Positions 36,433 to 45,563 are shown, counted from the first letter of the stretch. The stretch: DNA of 64,000 bases from Dyella lutea (GCF_024158035.1 NZ_JAMZEK010000001.1:1530001-1594000), one strand, 5' to 3'. Notes: generated by a model not told the origin, from the sequence alone. Made by a program: numbers and translations.

Positions 36433-39400
36433 TCAGGCCGGCCGCCGCGCACCGAGCATGATCAGCACTTCCTGCGCGCTGCGGATGCGCTCGGTCGCGC
36501 CGGGCAGGTCCAGCGTGACCTTGAGCTTGTCCTGGCCTTCGAGCTTGTAGACCCGCGGCAGGCTCTGGATCAGCTTGATGATCAGCAGCGGGTCCACCTC
36601 AGGCTTCTCACGGAACAGGATGCGCCCGCCGGTCGGGCCGAAGTCCAGCTTGCGGATGCCCAGCGGCGTGGCCATCAGCTTCAGCGTGGCCAGCGCGAAC
36701 AGGTGCTTGGTGGGTTCGGGCAGCAGGCCGAAGCGGTCGATCATCTCCACCTGCAGGTCGCGCAGATGCTCGTCGCTCTTCGCGCTGGCGATGCGCTTGT
36801 ACAGCGTCAGGCGTGCGTGCACGTCGGGCAGGTAGTCGTCCGGAATCAGCGCCGGCAGGTGCAGCTCCACTTCGGTCTCGTGTTCGGAGCTTAAGTCGAA
36901 GTCCGGCACCTTGCCGCTCTTCAGCGCGCGCACGGCGCGGTCGAGCAGCTCGGTGTACAGGCCGAAGCCGATCTCCTGGATCTGGCCGGACTGCTCGTCG
37001 CCCAGCAGCTCGCCGGCGCCGCGGATTTCCAGGTCGTGCGTGGCCAGGGTGAAGCCGGCGCCCAGTTCCTCCAGCGAGGCCAGCGCTTCGAGACGCTTTT
37101 CCGCATCCGGTGTCATCGACTTGCGATCCGGCACCACCAGGTACGCATACGCGCGATGGTGCGAGCGACCGACGCGCCCGCGCAGCTGGTGCAACTGGGC
37201 GAGGCCGAAGCGGTCGGCGCGGTTGATGATGATGGTGTTGGCGGTCGGGATGTCGATGCCGGTTTCGATGATCGTGGTGCACACCAGCACGTTGAAGCGC
37301 TGGCGGTGGAAGTCCGCCATCACCTGCTCCAGCTCACGCTCGGGCATCTGGCCGTGGGCGATGCCGATGCGCGCCTCGGGGATCAGCTCCTGCAGCTCGC
37401 GCGCGGTGCGCTCGATCGACTCGACCTCGTTGTGCAGGAAGTACACCTGGCCGCCGCGCGACAGCTCGCGCTGGAACGCCTCGCGGATCGTCGCCGGATC
37501 CCACGCCGCCACGAAGGTACGCACCGCCATGCGATGCGCCGGCGGTGTGGTGATCAGCGACAGGTCGCGCAGGCCGCTCATCGCCATGTTCAGCGTGCGC
37601 GGGATCGGCGTGGCGGTCATGGTCAGCAGATCGACCTCGGCGCGCAGCTTCTTCAGCTGCTCCTTCTGCCGCACGCCGAAGCGCTGCTCCTCGTCGACGA
37701 TCACGAGGCCCAGATTCTTGAACTTGATGTCCGGCTGCAGCAGCTTGTGGGTGCCCACGATCACGTCGATCTGGCCGTCGGCGAGGCGCTTGAGCGCCTC
37801 GTTCACTTCCTTGCTCGAGCGGAAGCGCGAGAGCACGTCCACCTTCACCGGCCAGTCGGCGAAGCGGTCGGCGAAATTGCGGTAGTGCTGCTGGGCGAGC
37901 AGGGTGGTCGGCACCAGCACCGCAACCTGCTTGCCCGCCGTGGCCGCGGCGAAGGCGGCGCGCAGCGCGACCTCGGTCTTGCCGAAGCCCACGTCGCCGC
38001 AGATCACCCGGTCCATCGCGCGCGGCGCGGCGAGATCGCCGAGCACCGCGTCGATCGCCTGCTCCTGGTCCGGCGTCTCCTCAAACGGGAAGCTGGCGCC
38101 GAACTCCTCCACCAGCTGGCGATCCACCGCCATCGACTCGCCGCCGCGCGCCTCGCGCTGGGCATAGATCGCCAGCAGTTCGGCAGCGACGTCGCGCACC
38201 TTCTCGGCCGCCTTCTTGCGCGCGCGCTCCCACGCATCGCCGCCCAGCGAATGCAGTGGCGCCAGTTCCGGCGCCGTGCCGGAGTAACGGCTGACCAAGC
38301 CGAGCTGCGCCACCGGCACGTAGAGCTTGTCGCCCTTGGCGTACTCGATGATCAGGAACTCGCCTTCCATGCCGCCGAGCTCCATCGACTCCAGGCCCTG
38401 GTAGCGGCCCACGCCGTGGTCGACGTGCACGATCGGCGAGCCGATCGAGAGCTCGGTGAGATCGCGGATGATGGTGTCCGGATCGCGCGCCTGACCGCGC
38501 CGACGCTTGCGCTCGCTGCGCACGCGCTCGCCGAACAGTTCGCGCTCGGTGAGCACGGTGATCGCGGGTTTGATCAGCGCGAAGCCCTGCTCCAGCGGGG
38601 CGATGGTGATGGCGAAGCGCGCACCCGCTCCCTCTCCCCCGGCTTTGCGCGATGCGGCTCCCTCTCCCCCGGCTTGGCCGGGGGAGAGGGTTGGGGTGAG
38701 GGGGGCGCTCTTGTTTTCGGACGAGGAGCCAGAAGCCCCCCTCTCCCCAGCCCTCTCCCCCGACTGCGTCAGGGGAGAGGGGGCAGTCCCGGCCAGCCCG
38801 AGGAATGCGTTCCAGCTCTCCACGTTCGCCGGCTTCATCCCCGCCGCCGCCAGTTGCTCGATCAGCGATTCGCGCCGCCCCGCCGAATCGGCAGCCACCA
38901 GCACACGCCCCTTGTAGCTGGCCAGAAAGTGCTTGAGCGACGTACCGGGCTCCTCGCCCTTGCGGTTCAGCGCCACCTCGGGGGCCGGCTGCGTGCCGGC
39001 ATCCACGCTGTGCTCGTGGCCGGAGGGCACGATCTCCACGCGCAGGCGCTTGTTCCACTGCTCGCGCAGCTGTTCGGGCGAGAGGTACAGCTCGGCCGGC
39101 GGCAGCACCGGGCGCTCGATGTCGTGCGCGCGCTGGTCGTAGCGCTCGGCGGTCTGCGTCCAGAACTGCTCGGCCGCCTCGCCGGCGCCTTCGCCCAGCA
39201 CGAACAGCGCATCGCTGGCGAGGTAGTCGAACAGCGTGGCGGTCTGCTCGAAGAACAGCGGCAGGTAGTACTCGATGCCGCCGGGCGTCACGCCCTCTTT
39301 CATGTCCTGGTAGAGCGGACAGCGGCGGATATCGATCGGGAAGCGCTCGCGCAGGCGCGTGCGGAAATCCTTGGCGGCATTATCGGTGAGCGGGAACTCA

Positions 39401-40059
39401 CGACCGGGCAGCAACTCCACCTTCTCCACCGGCTGCTGCGAGCGCTGGGTCTCCGGGTCGAAGCTGCGGATCGACTCCACTTCGTCGTCGAACAGCTCGA
39501 TGCGGTACGGCTCGGCCGCACCCATCGGGAAGATGTCGATCAGCGCGCCGCGCACGGCGAAGTCGCCGGCCTCGGCCACCTGCGGCACGTAGCGGTAGCC
39601 GGCCGCCTCGAGCCGGCGCTGTTCGGCGAGCAGGTCCAGTTTCTGGCCCTTGGCCAGCATCAGCCCGGCGCCGGTGATGTGGCTGCGCGGGGCGATGCGC
39701 TGCATCAGCGTGGCTACCGGTACCACCAGCACGCCGCGCGTCACCGACGGCAGCCGGTACAGCGTGGCGATGCGCTGGGAGACGATCTCCGAGTGCGGGC
39801 TGAAGATGTCGTAGGGCAGGGTTTCCCAGTCCGGGAAGTGCAGCACCGGCAGGTTGCCGGCAAACAGCTTCAGCTCATCCTCCAGCGCCGAGGCGCGCTG
39901 GGTGTCGCGGGTCACCGCAACCAGCAACCCAGGGTGCGAGCGCGCGGCCTCGGCGATCAGCAGCGCCCGCGCCGACCCGTGTGGCGGGGTCCAGAAGCGG
40001 CGCTGGCGCGGCGTGGTGGGAAGCGGCGGGTGGAAGATCGTGGGGCTGGAATCGGGCAT
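36433..40059 (-). CDS. mfd: Transcription-repair coupling factor Mfd
   Basis: Mfd removes stalled RNA polymerase and recruits UvrA to DNA damage. The 1208 residues include the UvrB-like N-terminal module, the polymerase-binding domain (VDHGVGRYQGLESMELGGME) and the RecG-like translocase. The translocase motifs are GDVGFGKTEVALRAAFAA, VLVPTTLLAQQH, VDEEQRFGVRQKE, TATPIPRTLNMAMSGLRDLS and LHQLRGRVGRS. It is about 60 residues longer than E. coli Mfd, because a Pro/Gly/Ser-rich stretch (about 422-477) is encoded by an inserted repeat pair. The start at 40059 was chosen because an upstream in-frame ATG at 40143 adds only Arg-rich sequence. Confidence 0.95.
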   Translation of the reverse strand: MPDSSPTIFHPPLPTTPRQRRFWTPPHGSARALLIAEAARSHPGLLVAVTRDTQRASALEDELKLFAGNLPVLHFPDWETLPYDIFSPHSEIVSQRIATLYRLPSVTRGVLVVPVATLMQRIAPRSHITGAGLMLAKGQKLDLLAEQRRLEAAGYRYVPQVAEAGDFAVRGALIDIFPMGAAEPYRIELFDDEVESIRSFDPETQRSQQPVEKVELLPGREFPLTDNAAKDFRTRLRERFPIDIRRCPLYQDMKEGVTPGGIEYYLPLFFEQTATLFDYLASDALFVLGEGAGEAAEQFWTQTAERYDQRAHDIERPVLPPAELYLSPEQLREQWNKRLRVEIVPSGHEHSVDAGTQPAPEVALNRKGEEPGTSLKHFLASYKGRVLVAADSAGRRESLIEQLAAAGMKPANVESWNAFLGLAGTAPSPLTQSGERAGERGASGSSSENKSAPLTPTLSPGQAGGEGAASRKAGGEGAGARFAITIAPLEQGFALIKPAITVLTERELFGERVRSERKRRRGQARDPDTIIRDLTELSIGSPIVHVDHGVGRYQGLESMELGGMEGEFLIIEYAKGDKLYVPVAQLGLVSRYSGTAPELAPLHSLGGDAWERARKKAAEKVRDVAAELLAIYAQREARGGESMAVDRQLVEEFGASFPFEETPDQEQAIDAVLGDLAAPRAMDRVICGDVGFGKTEVALRAAFAAATAGKQVAVLVPTTLLAQQHYRNFADRFADWPVKVDVLSRFRSSKEVNEALKRLADGQIDVIVGTHKLLQPDIKFKNLGLVIVDEEQRFGVRQKEQLKKLRAEVDLLTMTATPIPRTLNMAMSGLRDLSLITTPPAHRMAVRTFVAAWDPATIREAFQRELSRGGQVYFLHNEVESIERTARELQELIPEARIGIAHGQMPERELEQVMADFHRQRFNVLVCTTIIETGIDIPTANTIIINRADRFGLAQLHQLRGRVGRSHHRAYAYLVVPDRKSMTPDAEKRLEALASLEELGAGFTLATHDLEIRGAGELLGDEQSGQIQEIGFGLYTELLDRAVRALKSGKVPDFDLSSEHETEVELHLPALIPDDYLPDVHARLTLYKRIASAKSDEHLRDLQVEMIDRFGLLPEPTKHLFALATLKLMATPLGIRKLDFGPTGGRILFREKPEVDPLLIIKLIQSLPRVYKLEGQDKLKVTLDLPGATERIRSAQEVLIMLGARRPA
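38628..38792. repeat. REP-like repeat pair inserted in frame within mfd
   Basis: Two related elements lie in inverted orientation. The first is a perfect 14-bp palindrome arm pair (CCCTCTCCCCCGGC 38660-38673; complement 38677-38690) followed by TTGGGGTGAGGGGG. The second has CCCTCTCCCC (38751-38760) and GGGGAGAGGG (38772-38781), preceded by its own CCCTC-rich tail. Such CCCTCTCCCC...GGGGAGAGGG units are usually intergenic. Here the reading frame stays open through both. Confidence 0.85.
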
Positions 40060-40152
40060 GGACTGGCGCGTGGCTCGTCGACGCGCGGGGGCGCGGATAA
40101 AGCGCGCTAGTGTAGCGCGCCATTGCCGGCGAGCCGGCGGCAACCGTCCTCA

Positions 40153-40232
40153 GGAGCCCGCGCGCGGGCGATGCTACTGCTCCTGATTCCGATCGAAGCA
40201 AAAGCCAAGAGCATCGCCCGCGAGCGGGCTCC
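40153..40232. repeat. Paired REP element (REPIN-like) between mfd and a GNAT gene
   Basis: A 23-base arm beginning GGAGCCCGCGCGCGGGCGAT (40153-40175) is complementary at 22 of 23 positions to 40210-40232, with a 34-base spacer. Each arm is itself partly palindromic. It lies between the mfd start and the end of the GNAT gene. Confidence 0.85.
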
Positions 40233-40251
40233 TTACCGGCGAAGGCTGTGG

Positions 40252-40875
40252 CTAGAGCCTGAGCGAGATCTGCGTAGTGCCGGGCTCGTCCAGGGCGGGG
40301 CGGCGCTGGAAGCCGAGCTCGCGGCACAGCTCCAGCATGGGGCGGTTCTCCAGCAGCACGTAGCCCCAGATCTCGTGCAGGCCGCGGTGACGGCAATCGT
40401 CGACCAGCCGCTGCATCAGCAGGGCGCCCAGGCCACGCCGGGCCCAGTCGTGCTCCACCAGCACTGAGAACTCGGCGCTGTTGGCCGACTCGTCCACGTA
40501 GATGCGGCCCACGCCGCGCATCTCGGCCGGTTCCACCGCCTCGTCCATCAGCACGAAGGCGGTTTCCTTCGCCGGGTCGATGTTGCACAGGCGCTGCGCC
40601 ATCGGCTCGGGCAGCTCGGACATCGCGTGCAGGAAGCGGCGGCGGATGTCCTCAGGCGAGAGCCGGGTAAAGCAGCGCTTGAGGGCGGCGACGTCGTCGG
40701 GCCGGATGCCTCGGAGGAACAGGCTGCGACCGTCGCGGGTGCGCACCGGCTCGCCCAGGCTGGCCGTGGGCACGGCCTCCAGGCGGGGTGCGAAGCGCTC
40801 ACGGCTGCGCGGCGGGACGATCATCTGCTGGGCGGGACGCATGCGGGGAAAGGCAAGCTGCATGTTCATGGCCAT
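40252..40875 (-). CDS. GNAT-family N-acetyltransferase
   Basis: The 207-residue protein carries a GNAT domain from about residue 45: LFLRGIRPDDVAALKRCFTR, LSPEDIRRRFLHAMSELPEP, GVGRIYVDESANSAEFSVLV, then DWARRGLGALLMQRLVDDCR, the acetyl-CoA-binding R/Q-x-x-G-x-G/A region. It resembles the acetyltransferase part of Pat/YfiQ-type protein acetyltransferases, without the acyl-CoA synthetase-like part. Several Met codons near the start leave the exact N-terminus open. Substrate unknown. Confidence 0.82.
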   Translation of the reverse strand: MAMNMQLAFPRMRPAQQMIVPPRSRERFAPRLEAVPTASLGEPVRTRDGRSLFLRGIRPDDVAALKRCFTRLSPEDIRRRFLHAMSELPEPMAQRLCNIDPAKETAFVLMDEAVEPAEMRGVGRIYVDESANSAEFSVLVEHDWARRGLGALLMQRLVDDCRHRGLHEIWGYVLLENRPMLELCRELGFQRRPALDEPGTTQISLRL

Positions 40876-41041
40876 ACTGTAGCGTATTTAGTGCGGTGCA
40901 GCATGAACGCGGGCGGCACTGGTATGGCCGGACGACTGGAGTGGGAGGCCACGTTGCGTCTTGGATTCCCGGGGTTCGTGCCATGATGGTCTGCTCCGGT
41001 TATGTCGCGCTGCGGCAACCCGCCACACATGGAGTCTGACG

Positions 41042-41434
41042 ATGTCCCAGAGCCTGGCCCAACTGTCGTTGCTGGTGAACGACTACGACGAGGCGATCGC
41101 CTGGTTCACCACGCGATTGGGTTTCACCTTGCGCGAGGATACGCCGCTCGGTGGCGGCAAGCGTTGGGTGGTGATGGCGCCGCCGGGCTCCGATGGCACC
41201 GGTCTGCTGCTGGCGCAGGCGGCAACCGACGAGCAGCGGGCGGCCGTCGGTCGCCAGGCAGGCGGGCGCGTGTTCCTGTTCCTGCGCACCGACGATTTCT
41301 GGGGCGATTACCGGCGCATGCTCGCCGTCGGCGTCACGTTTCGCGAGACGCCGCGCGAAGAGCCATACGCCACGGTGGCGGTGTTCGAGGACCTGTACGG
41401 CAACCCCTGGGACCTGCTGCAGCCGAAAGGCTGA
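41042..41434 (+). CDS. VOC/glyoxalase-superfamily protein
   Basis: A 130-residue single VOC domain: QLSLLVNDYDEAIAWFTTRL, GFTLREDTPLGGGKRWVVMA, FLFLRTDDFWGDYRRMLAVG, and YATVAVFEDLYGNPWDLLQP with the conserved metal-site Glu region. It may be a dioxygenase, a lyase or a resistance-type protein; the family alone does not say. The ATG at 41042 was chosen because the first beta strand begins just after it. It converges on the CDF transporter gene. Confidence 0.82.
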   Translation: MSQSLAQLSLLVNDYDEAIAWFTTRLGFTLREDTPLGGGKRWVVMAPPGSDGTGLLLAQAATDEQRAAVGRQAGGRVFLFLRTDDFWGDYRRMLAVGVTFRETPREEPYATVAVFEDLYGNPWDLLQPKG

Positions 41435-41443
41435 GTGCCGCGC

Positions 41444-42352
41444 TCAGTCGGTCACGTCAGGCTCGAAGAAGCTCCAGCGGATCTCGCCGAACTCGGACTT
41501 CATCGCCGCTTCCACCGCATTGATGGCATCGATCAGGCCGCGGTCGGAGCTGGCCGGCGCCATCTTCGCCTTCACCGCCACCATCACGTCCGGGCCCATC
41601 TGCAGGGTGATCAGGTTGAGCACCTCGGCCACTTCGGACCGGCTATTGAGGAAGGTGAGCAGCTCGGCGCGGCGGCGCGGCTCCACGCCCTGGCCGATCA
41701 GCAGCGCCTTCACCTCCACCGCCAGCAGCACCGCCACCACCAGCAGCAGCACGCCGATCGCCAGCGTGCCCAGCGCGTCGAACATCAGATTGCCGGTGAG
41801 CATGGTCGCACCCACCGCCAGCGCGGCCAGGCACAGGCCGAGCAGGGCGGCCAGGTCCTCGCCGAAGATCACCAGCAGTTCGCTCGAGCGCGTCTCGCGG
41901 AACCAGGTCCACAGCGGCTGGTTGCCGCGCGCCTTGTTCACTTCCTGCAGACAGCCGCGCATCGAGATGCCTTCGGCGACGATGCCGAACACCAGCACGC
42001 CCAGCGCCAGCCACGGCCAGCGCAGTGGCTCGGGGTGGCCGAGCTTGTGCACGCCCTCGTAGACCGAAAACATGCCACCCACGCTGAACAGCAGGATCGC
42101 CACCAGGAACGACCAGAAGTACATGGCCTTGCCCCAGCCGAGCGGGAATTCGTCCGACGGCGGCCGCCTGGCCTGACGCATGCCGAGCAACAGCAGGCCC
42201 TGGTTGCCGCAGTCGGCCAGCGAGTGCACCGCCTCGGCCAGCATCGCGCCAGAGCCGGTGACCAGGGCGGCCACCAGCTTGGACACGAAGATCGCGAAAT
42301 TCGCGCCGAGCGCGAGGAGGATCGCCTTGAGTGAATTGGCGTGGCCGGACAT
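41444..42352 (-). CDS. Cation diffusion facilitator (CDF) family transporter
   Basis: The 302-residue membrane protein begins with the CDF pattern (LGANFAIFVSKLVAALVTGS, then MLAEAVHSLADCGNQGLLLL with the HxxxD metal site). It has further hydrophobic segments and a C-terminal cytoplasmic domain (ALLIGQGVEPRRRAELLTFL). The second metal site is not of the usual HxxxD form, as in some divergent members. It would export a divalent metal by proton exchange; the metal is unknown. Confidence 0.85.
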   Translation of the reverse strand: MSGHANSLKAILLALGANFAIFVSKLVAALVTGSGAMLAEAVHSLADCGNQGLLLLGMRQARRPPSDEFPLGWGKAMYFWSFLVAILLFSVGGMFSVYEGVHKLGHPEPLRWPWLALGVLVFGIVAEGISMRGCLQEVNKARGNQPLWTWFRETRSSELLVIFGEDLAALLGLCLAALAVGATMLTGNLMFDALGTLAIGVLLLVVAVLLAVEVKALLIGQGVEPRRRAELLTFLNSRSEVAEVLNLITLQMGPDVMVAVKAKMAPASSDRGLIDAINAVEAAMKSEFGEIRWSFFEPDVTD

Positions 42353-42416
42353 GCGGGTGTTCCATCACGGGTCGGGCCGCACAGTGTAGCGGCGCCACTC
42401 GACGCCGCGGCGCGGC

Positions 42417-42929
42417 TCAGTGGATGCCTACGCCCACGCCGATGCCGAAGTGCACATTGCTGCGGCCGGATTCCAGTTCCTGCCGGGTCCAGCGATGCGC
42501 CTGGTCGACCTTCACCAGCGGAAACACGTAGTCCGCCTCGCCGACCTTGCCGGCGCGGCTGCCGGCCAGCGTGCCGGTGAGGGTCATCAGCGCGCCTTCC
42601 GGGTAGTCCATCGGTTCGACGAAGCCGTGCATGACCGCGATGAAGCGGCCGTTGCCGCTGTCGCCGACCTGTGGGCGCTGCGAGCGGTCCAGCGGGAACG
42701 CCAGCACCTCGATCTCGCTGCGGTCGGCCAGGTTGTGCACGGCCACGATGCGACCGCCCCAGATCACTTGCCCGTTGGCGTAGCGCTCTGGCGTGCTGGC
42801 GACCTGGAACGGCACCGCGGACACCAGGTTCGGCGAGGTCTTGTAGATCGGCGCGGGCGCGCACGCGGCCAGGGCCAGCAGGGTCAGCGGGGCGAGCAGT
42901 CGTGACAGGGGGCGGACGAGGCGACGCAT
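42417..42929 (-). CDS. Slp-family outer-membrane lipoprotein
   Basis: The 170-residue protein has a lipoprotein signal (LLAPLTLLALAACAP, lipobox LAAC with Cys at about 23). The Slp domain follows: YANGQVIWGGRIVAVHNLAD, RSEIEVLAFPLDRSQRPQVG, GTLAGSRAGKVGEADYVFPL. Slp proteins are carbon-starvation or stationary-phase outer-membrane lipoproteins in E. coli. The start at 42929 gives a complete signal peptide. Confidence 0.88.
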   Translation of the reverse strand: MRRLVRPLSRLLAPLTLLALAACAPAPIYKTSPNLVSAVPFQVASTPERYANGQVIWGGRIVAVHNLADRSEIEVLAFPLDRSQRPQVGDSGNGRFIAVMHGFVEPMDYPEGALMTLTGTLAGSRAGKVGEADYVFPLVKVDQAHRWTRQELESGRSNVHFGIGVGVGIH

Positions 42930-43003
42930 GGCGAGCTCCGGAGCATGGGCACGAAAGGAGGGCCGTCGTGGGCCGGAACGAGCGCCGCGACGGCACCGCG
43001 AGC

Positions 43004-43933
43004 TTAGCGCGGACGGGGCGACCGCGGCGCCGGGGATCGGGGCGCAGGCGTTGCCTCGCTGCTGTCGTTCACCAGCCAGTCCAGGTTCCAGCGTGCCGGC
43101 TGGCCCTGGCCAAGCAGGCGGGCCATCGCGCCCAGCGGCTCGCGCAGCAGCTCGTCCAGATTCCACGGGGCGTTGAGTACCACCATGCCCGAGCCGTTGA
43201 GGCGCAGCGGGGAGTCGTCGGCATGCACCAGCAGTTCGGCGCGCAGCACGCGCCGGGCCATGCCGTGCTGCAACCCGCGCAGGAACGGCTGCACCTGGCT
43301 GCGCAGCTTGATCGGGTACCACACGGCGTAGACGCCGGTCGGCCAGCGCGCCAGCGCCGCCTTCAGCGCCCGCTCGATCACGCGGTACTCGGCGTCCTGC
43401 GCCTCGTAGGGCGGATCGATCAGCACCAGTCCGCGCTTCTCCTGCGGCGGCACCAGCGCCTTCAGCGCCTCGTAGCCGTCGCGATGGTGCACATGCACCC
43501 GGGCGTCGTGCGCGAACAGCTCGCGCAGGCGGGCCGCCTCGTCCGGGTGCAGCTCGCACAGGTGCGCGCTATCGCCCTCGCGCATCGCGCGGGTCGCCTG
43601 CAGCGGCGAGCCGGGGTAAAGCTTCAGGCCGTCCTCGTTGCCGGGCAGCGCGAGGATGCCGTCCAGCCAGCGGCGCAGCAGCGGCGGCAGCGTGGCGGCC
43701 TGGCCATTGTCCGCGCCGAGGTCGGGGAACAGCAGGCGGCGGATGCCGTCGCGGTACTCGCCGGTCTTGCCGGCCTCCTTGCCTTCCAGTGCATAGCAGC
43801 CGCTGCCGGCGTGCGTGTCGATGTAGGCGAACGGCGTGGGCTTGGCTTCCAGCGCTTCCACCAGCGCCAGCAGCACGACGTGCTTGAGGACATCGGCGAA
43901 GTTGCCGGCGTGATAGGCGTGGCGATAATTCAT
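43004..43933 (-). CDS. rlmJ: 23S rRNA (adenine-2030-N6)-methyltransferase RlmJ
   Basis: RlmJ methylates A2030 of 23S rRNA. The 309-residue protein has the invariant N-terminus (MNYRHAYHAGNFADVLKHVV), YIDTHAGSGCYALEG for SAM binding, the catalytic LVLIDPPYEAQ, and VYAVWYPIKLR. It is about 30 residues longer than E. coli RlmJ, because of a Pro/Arg/Ser-rich C-terminal tail (PAPRSPAPRSPRPR). The start at 43933 matches the family exactly. Confidence 0.95.
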   Translation of the reverse strand: MNYRHAYHAGNFADVLKHVVLLALVEALEAKPTPFAYIDTHAGSGCYALEGKEAGKTGEYRDGIRRLLFPDLGADNGQAATLPPLLRRWLDGILALPGNEDGLKLYPGSPLQATRAMREGDSAHLCELHPDEAARLRELFAHDARVHVHHRDGYEALKALVPPQEKRGLVLIDPPYEAQDAEYRVIERALKAALARWPTGVYAVWYPIKLRSQVQPFLRGLQHGMARRVLRAELLVHADDSPLRLNGSGMVVLNAPWNLDELLREPLGAMARLLGQGQPARWNLDWLVNDSSEATPAPRSPAPRSPRPR

Positions 43934-43970
43934 GGGCGGCGACCGGCAGGGAAGGCCGCCAGTATAGGTG

Positions 43971-44001
43971 GCGGGCTCCACACCTTGCGGAGGGAGCCCG
44001 C
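43971..44001. repeat. REP-core hairpin upstream of rlmJ
   Basis: GCGGGCTCC (43971-43979) pairs with GGAGCCCGC (43993-44001). The GGAGCCCGC core is the same as in the REPIN at 40153-40232, so both probably derive from one repeat family. Confidence 0.7.
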
Positions 44002-44018
44002 GCGCCTGCATCGTCGCC

Positions 44019-44876
44019 TCAGCGGCCGAAGACGTGCCCGATCGCCGCGGCGATCTCGCCCGCGTGCGTTTCCAGAGCGAAGTGCCCGGTGTCGAGGAAG
44101 CGCACGTCGGCATCGGGCAGGTCGCGCTTGAACGCCTCGGCACCCGGCGGCAGGAAGAACGGATCGTGCTTGCCCCAGATCGCCAGGAAGCGCGGTCGAT
44201 GGGCGCGGAAGTACGCCTGGAACGCGGGGTACAGCGCCACGTTGCTCTGGTAGTCGCCGAAGAGGTCCAGCTGTATTTCGTCCGACCCCGGCCGGGCGAG
44301 GTAGTGGTTGTCCAGTGCGATGCCGTCCGGCGACACCAGCGATTCGTCGGGCACGCCGTGCACGTACTGCCAGCGGGTGGCTTCCGGTGCCAGGAAGGCG
44401 CGCAGCGCATCGCGGTGCTTCTGTGAGGGGTCGCTCCAGTACGCCTGGATCGGGTTCCAGCCTTCGCTGAGTCCCTCGACGTAGGCGTTGCCATTCTGCG
44501 ACACGATGCCAGCAATGCGCTCCGGATGCTTCATCGCGATGCGCAAGCCGACCGGGGCGCCGTAGTCGAAGACGTAGACCACGAAGCGATCGAAGCCGAC
44601 CACCTCGGTGAACCGGTCGATCACCTGCGCCAGATGGTCGAAGGTGTAGGTGAACGCATCGCGTGGCGGCATCGCCGACTGGCCAAAGCCCGGCAGGTCC
44701 GGCGCGACGATGTGGAAGCGGTCGGCCAGCAACGGAATCAAGTCGCGGAACATGTGGCTGGAGCTCGGGAAGCCGTGCAACAGCAGCAGCTTCGGTGCAC
44801 CCGGCCGGCCGGCTTCGCGATAGAACACGTTGAAGCCGTCGACGTCGGTAGAGCGGTAATGGATGGTGGTGGACAT
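44019..44876 (-). CDS. Alpha/beta-hydrolase, haloalkane dehalogenase / epoxide hydrolase-like
   Basis: The 285-residue protein has LLLHGFPSSSHMFRDLIPLL with the HG oxyanion motif and VAPDLPGFGQSAMP. Its nucleophile strand reads VVYVFDYGAPVGLRIA, so the nucleophile is probably Asp, as in dehalogenases and epoxide hydrolases. The late acid and His lie in AIWGKHDPFFLP and LDTGHFALETH. The substrate is unknown. It is followed on the same strand by the TMEM175-like gene upstream at 44919. Confidence 0.83.
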   Translation of the reverse strand: MSTTIHYRSTDVDGFNVFYREAGRPGAPKLLLLHGFPSSSHMFRDLIPLLADRFHIVAPDLPGFGQSAMPPRDAFTYTFDHLAQVIDRFTEVVGFDRFVVYVFDYGAPVGLRIAMKHPERIAGIVSQNGNAYVEGLSEGWNPIQAYWSDPSQKHRDALRAFLAPEATRWQYVHGVPDESLVSPDGIALDNHYLARPGSDEIQLDLFGDYQSNVALYPAFQAYFRAHRPRFLAIWGKHDPFFLPPGAEAFKRDLPDADVRFLDTGHFALETHAGEIAAAIGHVFGR

Positions 44877-44918
44877 GGCGGTTCTCCTGGTGGATGGGTG
44901 GGTTGCGCCGAAGGCGCA

Positions 44919-45527
44919 TCAATCGGTGCTGGTCGTGCGCAAGACGCTGCCGGGGGCTTCCGGCCGCAGGTAGAGGACCAGCGCGGTACAGACGAGCAGG
45001 AAGCCGGCAATCGGCGACCACAGCGCGACCGCCGCGGCGGTTGCGACGATCAGCAAGGTGCCGGCGGAGCGACGCCGGGCCATGCGCCGGGCACGTGCAC
45101 AGACCTGCCGTCCGTCGGCCTGCGCGAACACGTCGCGCTCGAACAGCCGGTAGGCGAGGTTCACGCAGACGAAGACGCCGGCATAGAACGCCACCGGCAT
45201 CGCCGCCAGTTCGGTACGTGCGATCCACGCGGTGGAAAACGGCACCAGCGACACCGCGAACAGGTGCGCGAAGTTCACCCAGATCAGTCGCGGCGTGGTG
45301 CGGCGAACGAGCCGCAGCAGGTGATGGTGGTTGACCCACACGATGGCGATGAACAGGTAGCTCACCGCATAGCTCACCGCCGTCGGCCACAGCGGCGCGA
45401 GTGCGGCCAGCGACGCGCTCTCAGGTGCCTTCAGCTCCAGCACCATCAAGGTGATGATCACGGCGACGACGGCGTCCGAGAACGCGCCGACGCGTTCGGT
45501 GCCAGAAGGTTCATATGGCTCGCGCAT
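44919..45527 (-). CDS. TMEM175-like (DUF1211) potassium channel family protein
   Basis: The 202-residue membrane protein begins with the family signature RVGAFSDAVVAVIITLMVLE, the selectivity-filter helix of prokaryotic TMEM175 channels. Five further hydrophobic segments follow (such as AVSYAVSYLFIAIVWVNHHH). Prokaryotic members form tetrameric K+-leak channels. A loop of Arg-rich sequence (CARARRMARRRSAG) lies before the last two helices. Confidence 0.85.
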   Translation of the reverse strand: MREPYEPSGTERVGAFSDAVVAVIITLMVLELKAPESASLAALAPLWPTAVSYAVSYLFIAIVWVNHHHLLRLVRRTTPRLIWVNFAHLFAVSLVPFSTAWIARTELAAMPVAFYAGVFVCVNLAYRLFERDVFAQADGRQVCARARRMARRRSAGTLLIVATAAAVALWSPIAGFLLVCTALVLYLRPEAPGSVLRTTSTD

Positions 45528-45563
45528 GGCGGCGTTCCCCGTGCGATGACTGCGATGGACGGT

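Noticed and set aside
38628-38792. Sequencing error or frameshift in mfd
   Set aside because: The frame stays open through the repeat pair, and both flanks encode conserved Mfd sequence in the same frame.
37036-40110. A 1024-codon open frame on the plus strand
   Set aside because: It is antisense to mfd, whose motifs are unmistakable. The protein is a low-complexity His/Gln/Arg/Ala mirror product.
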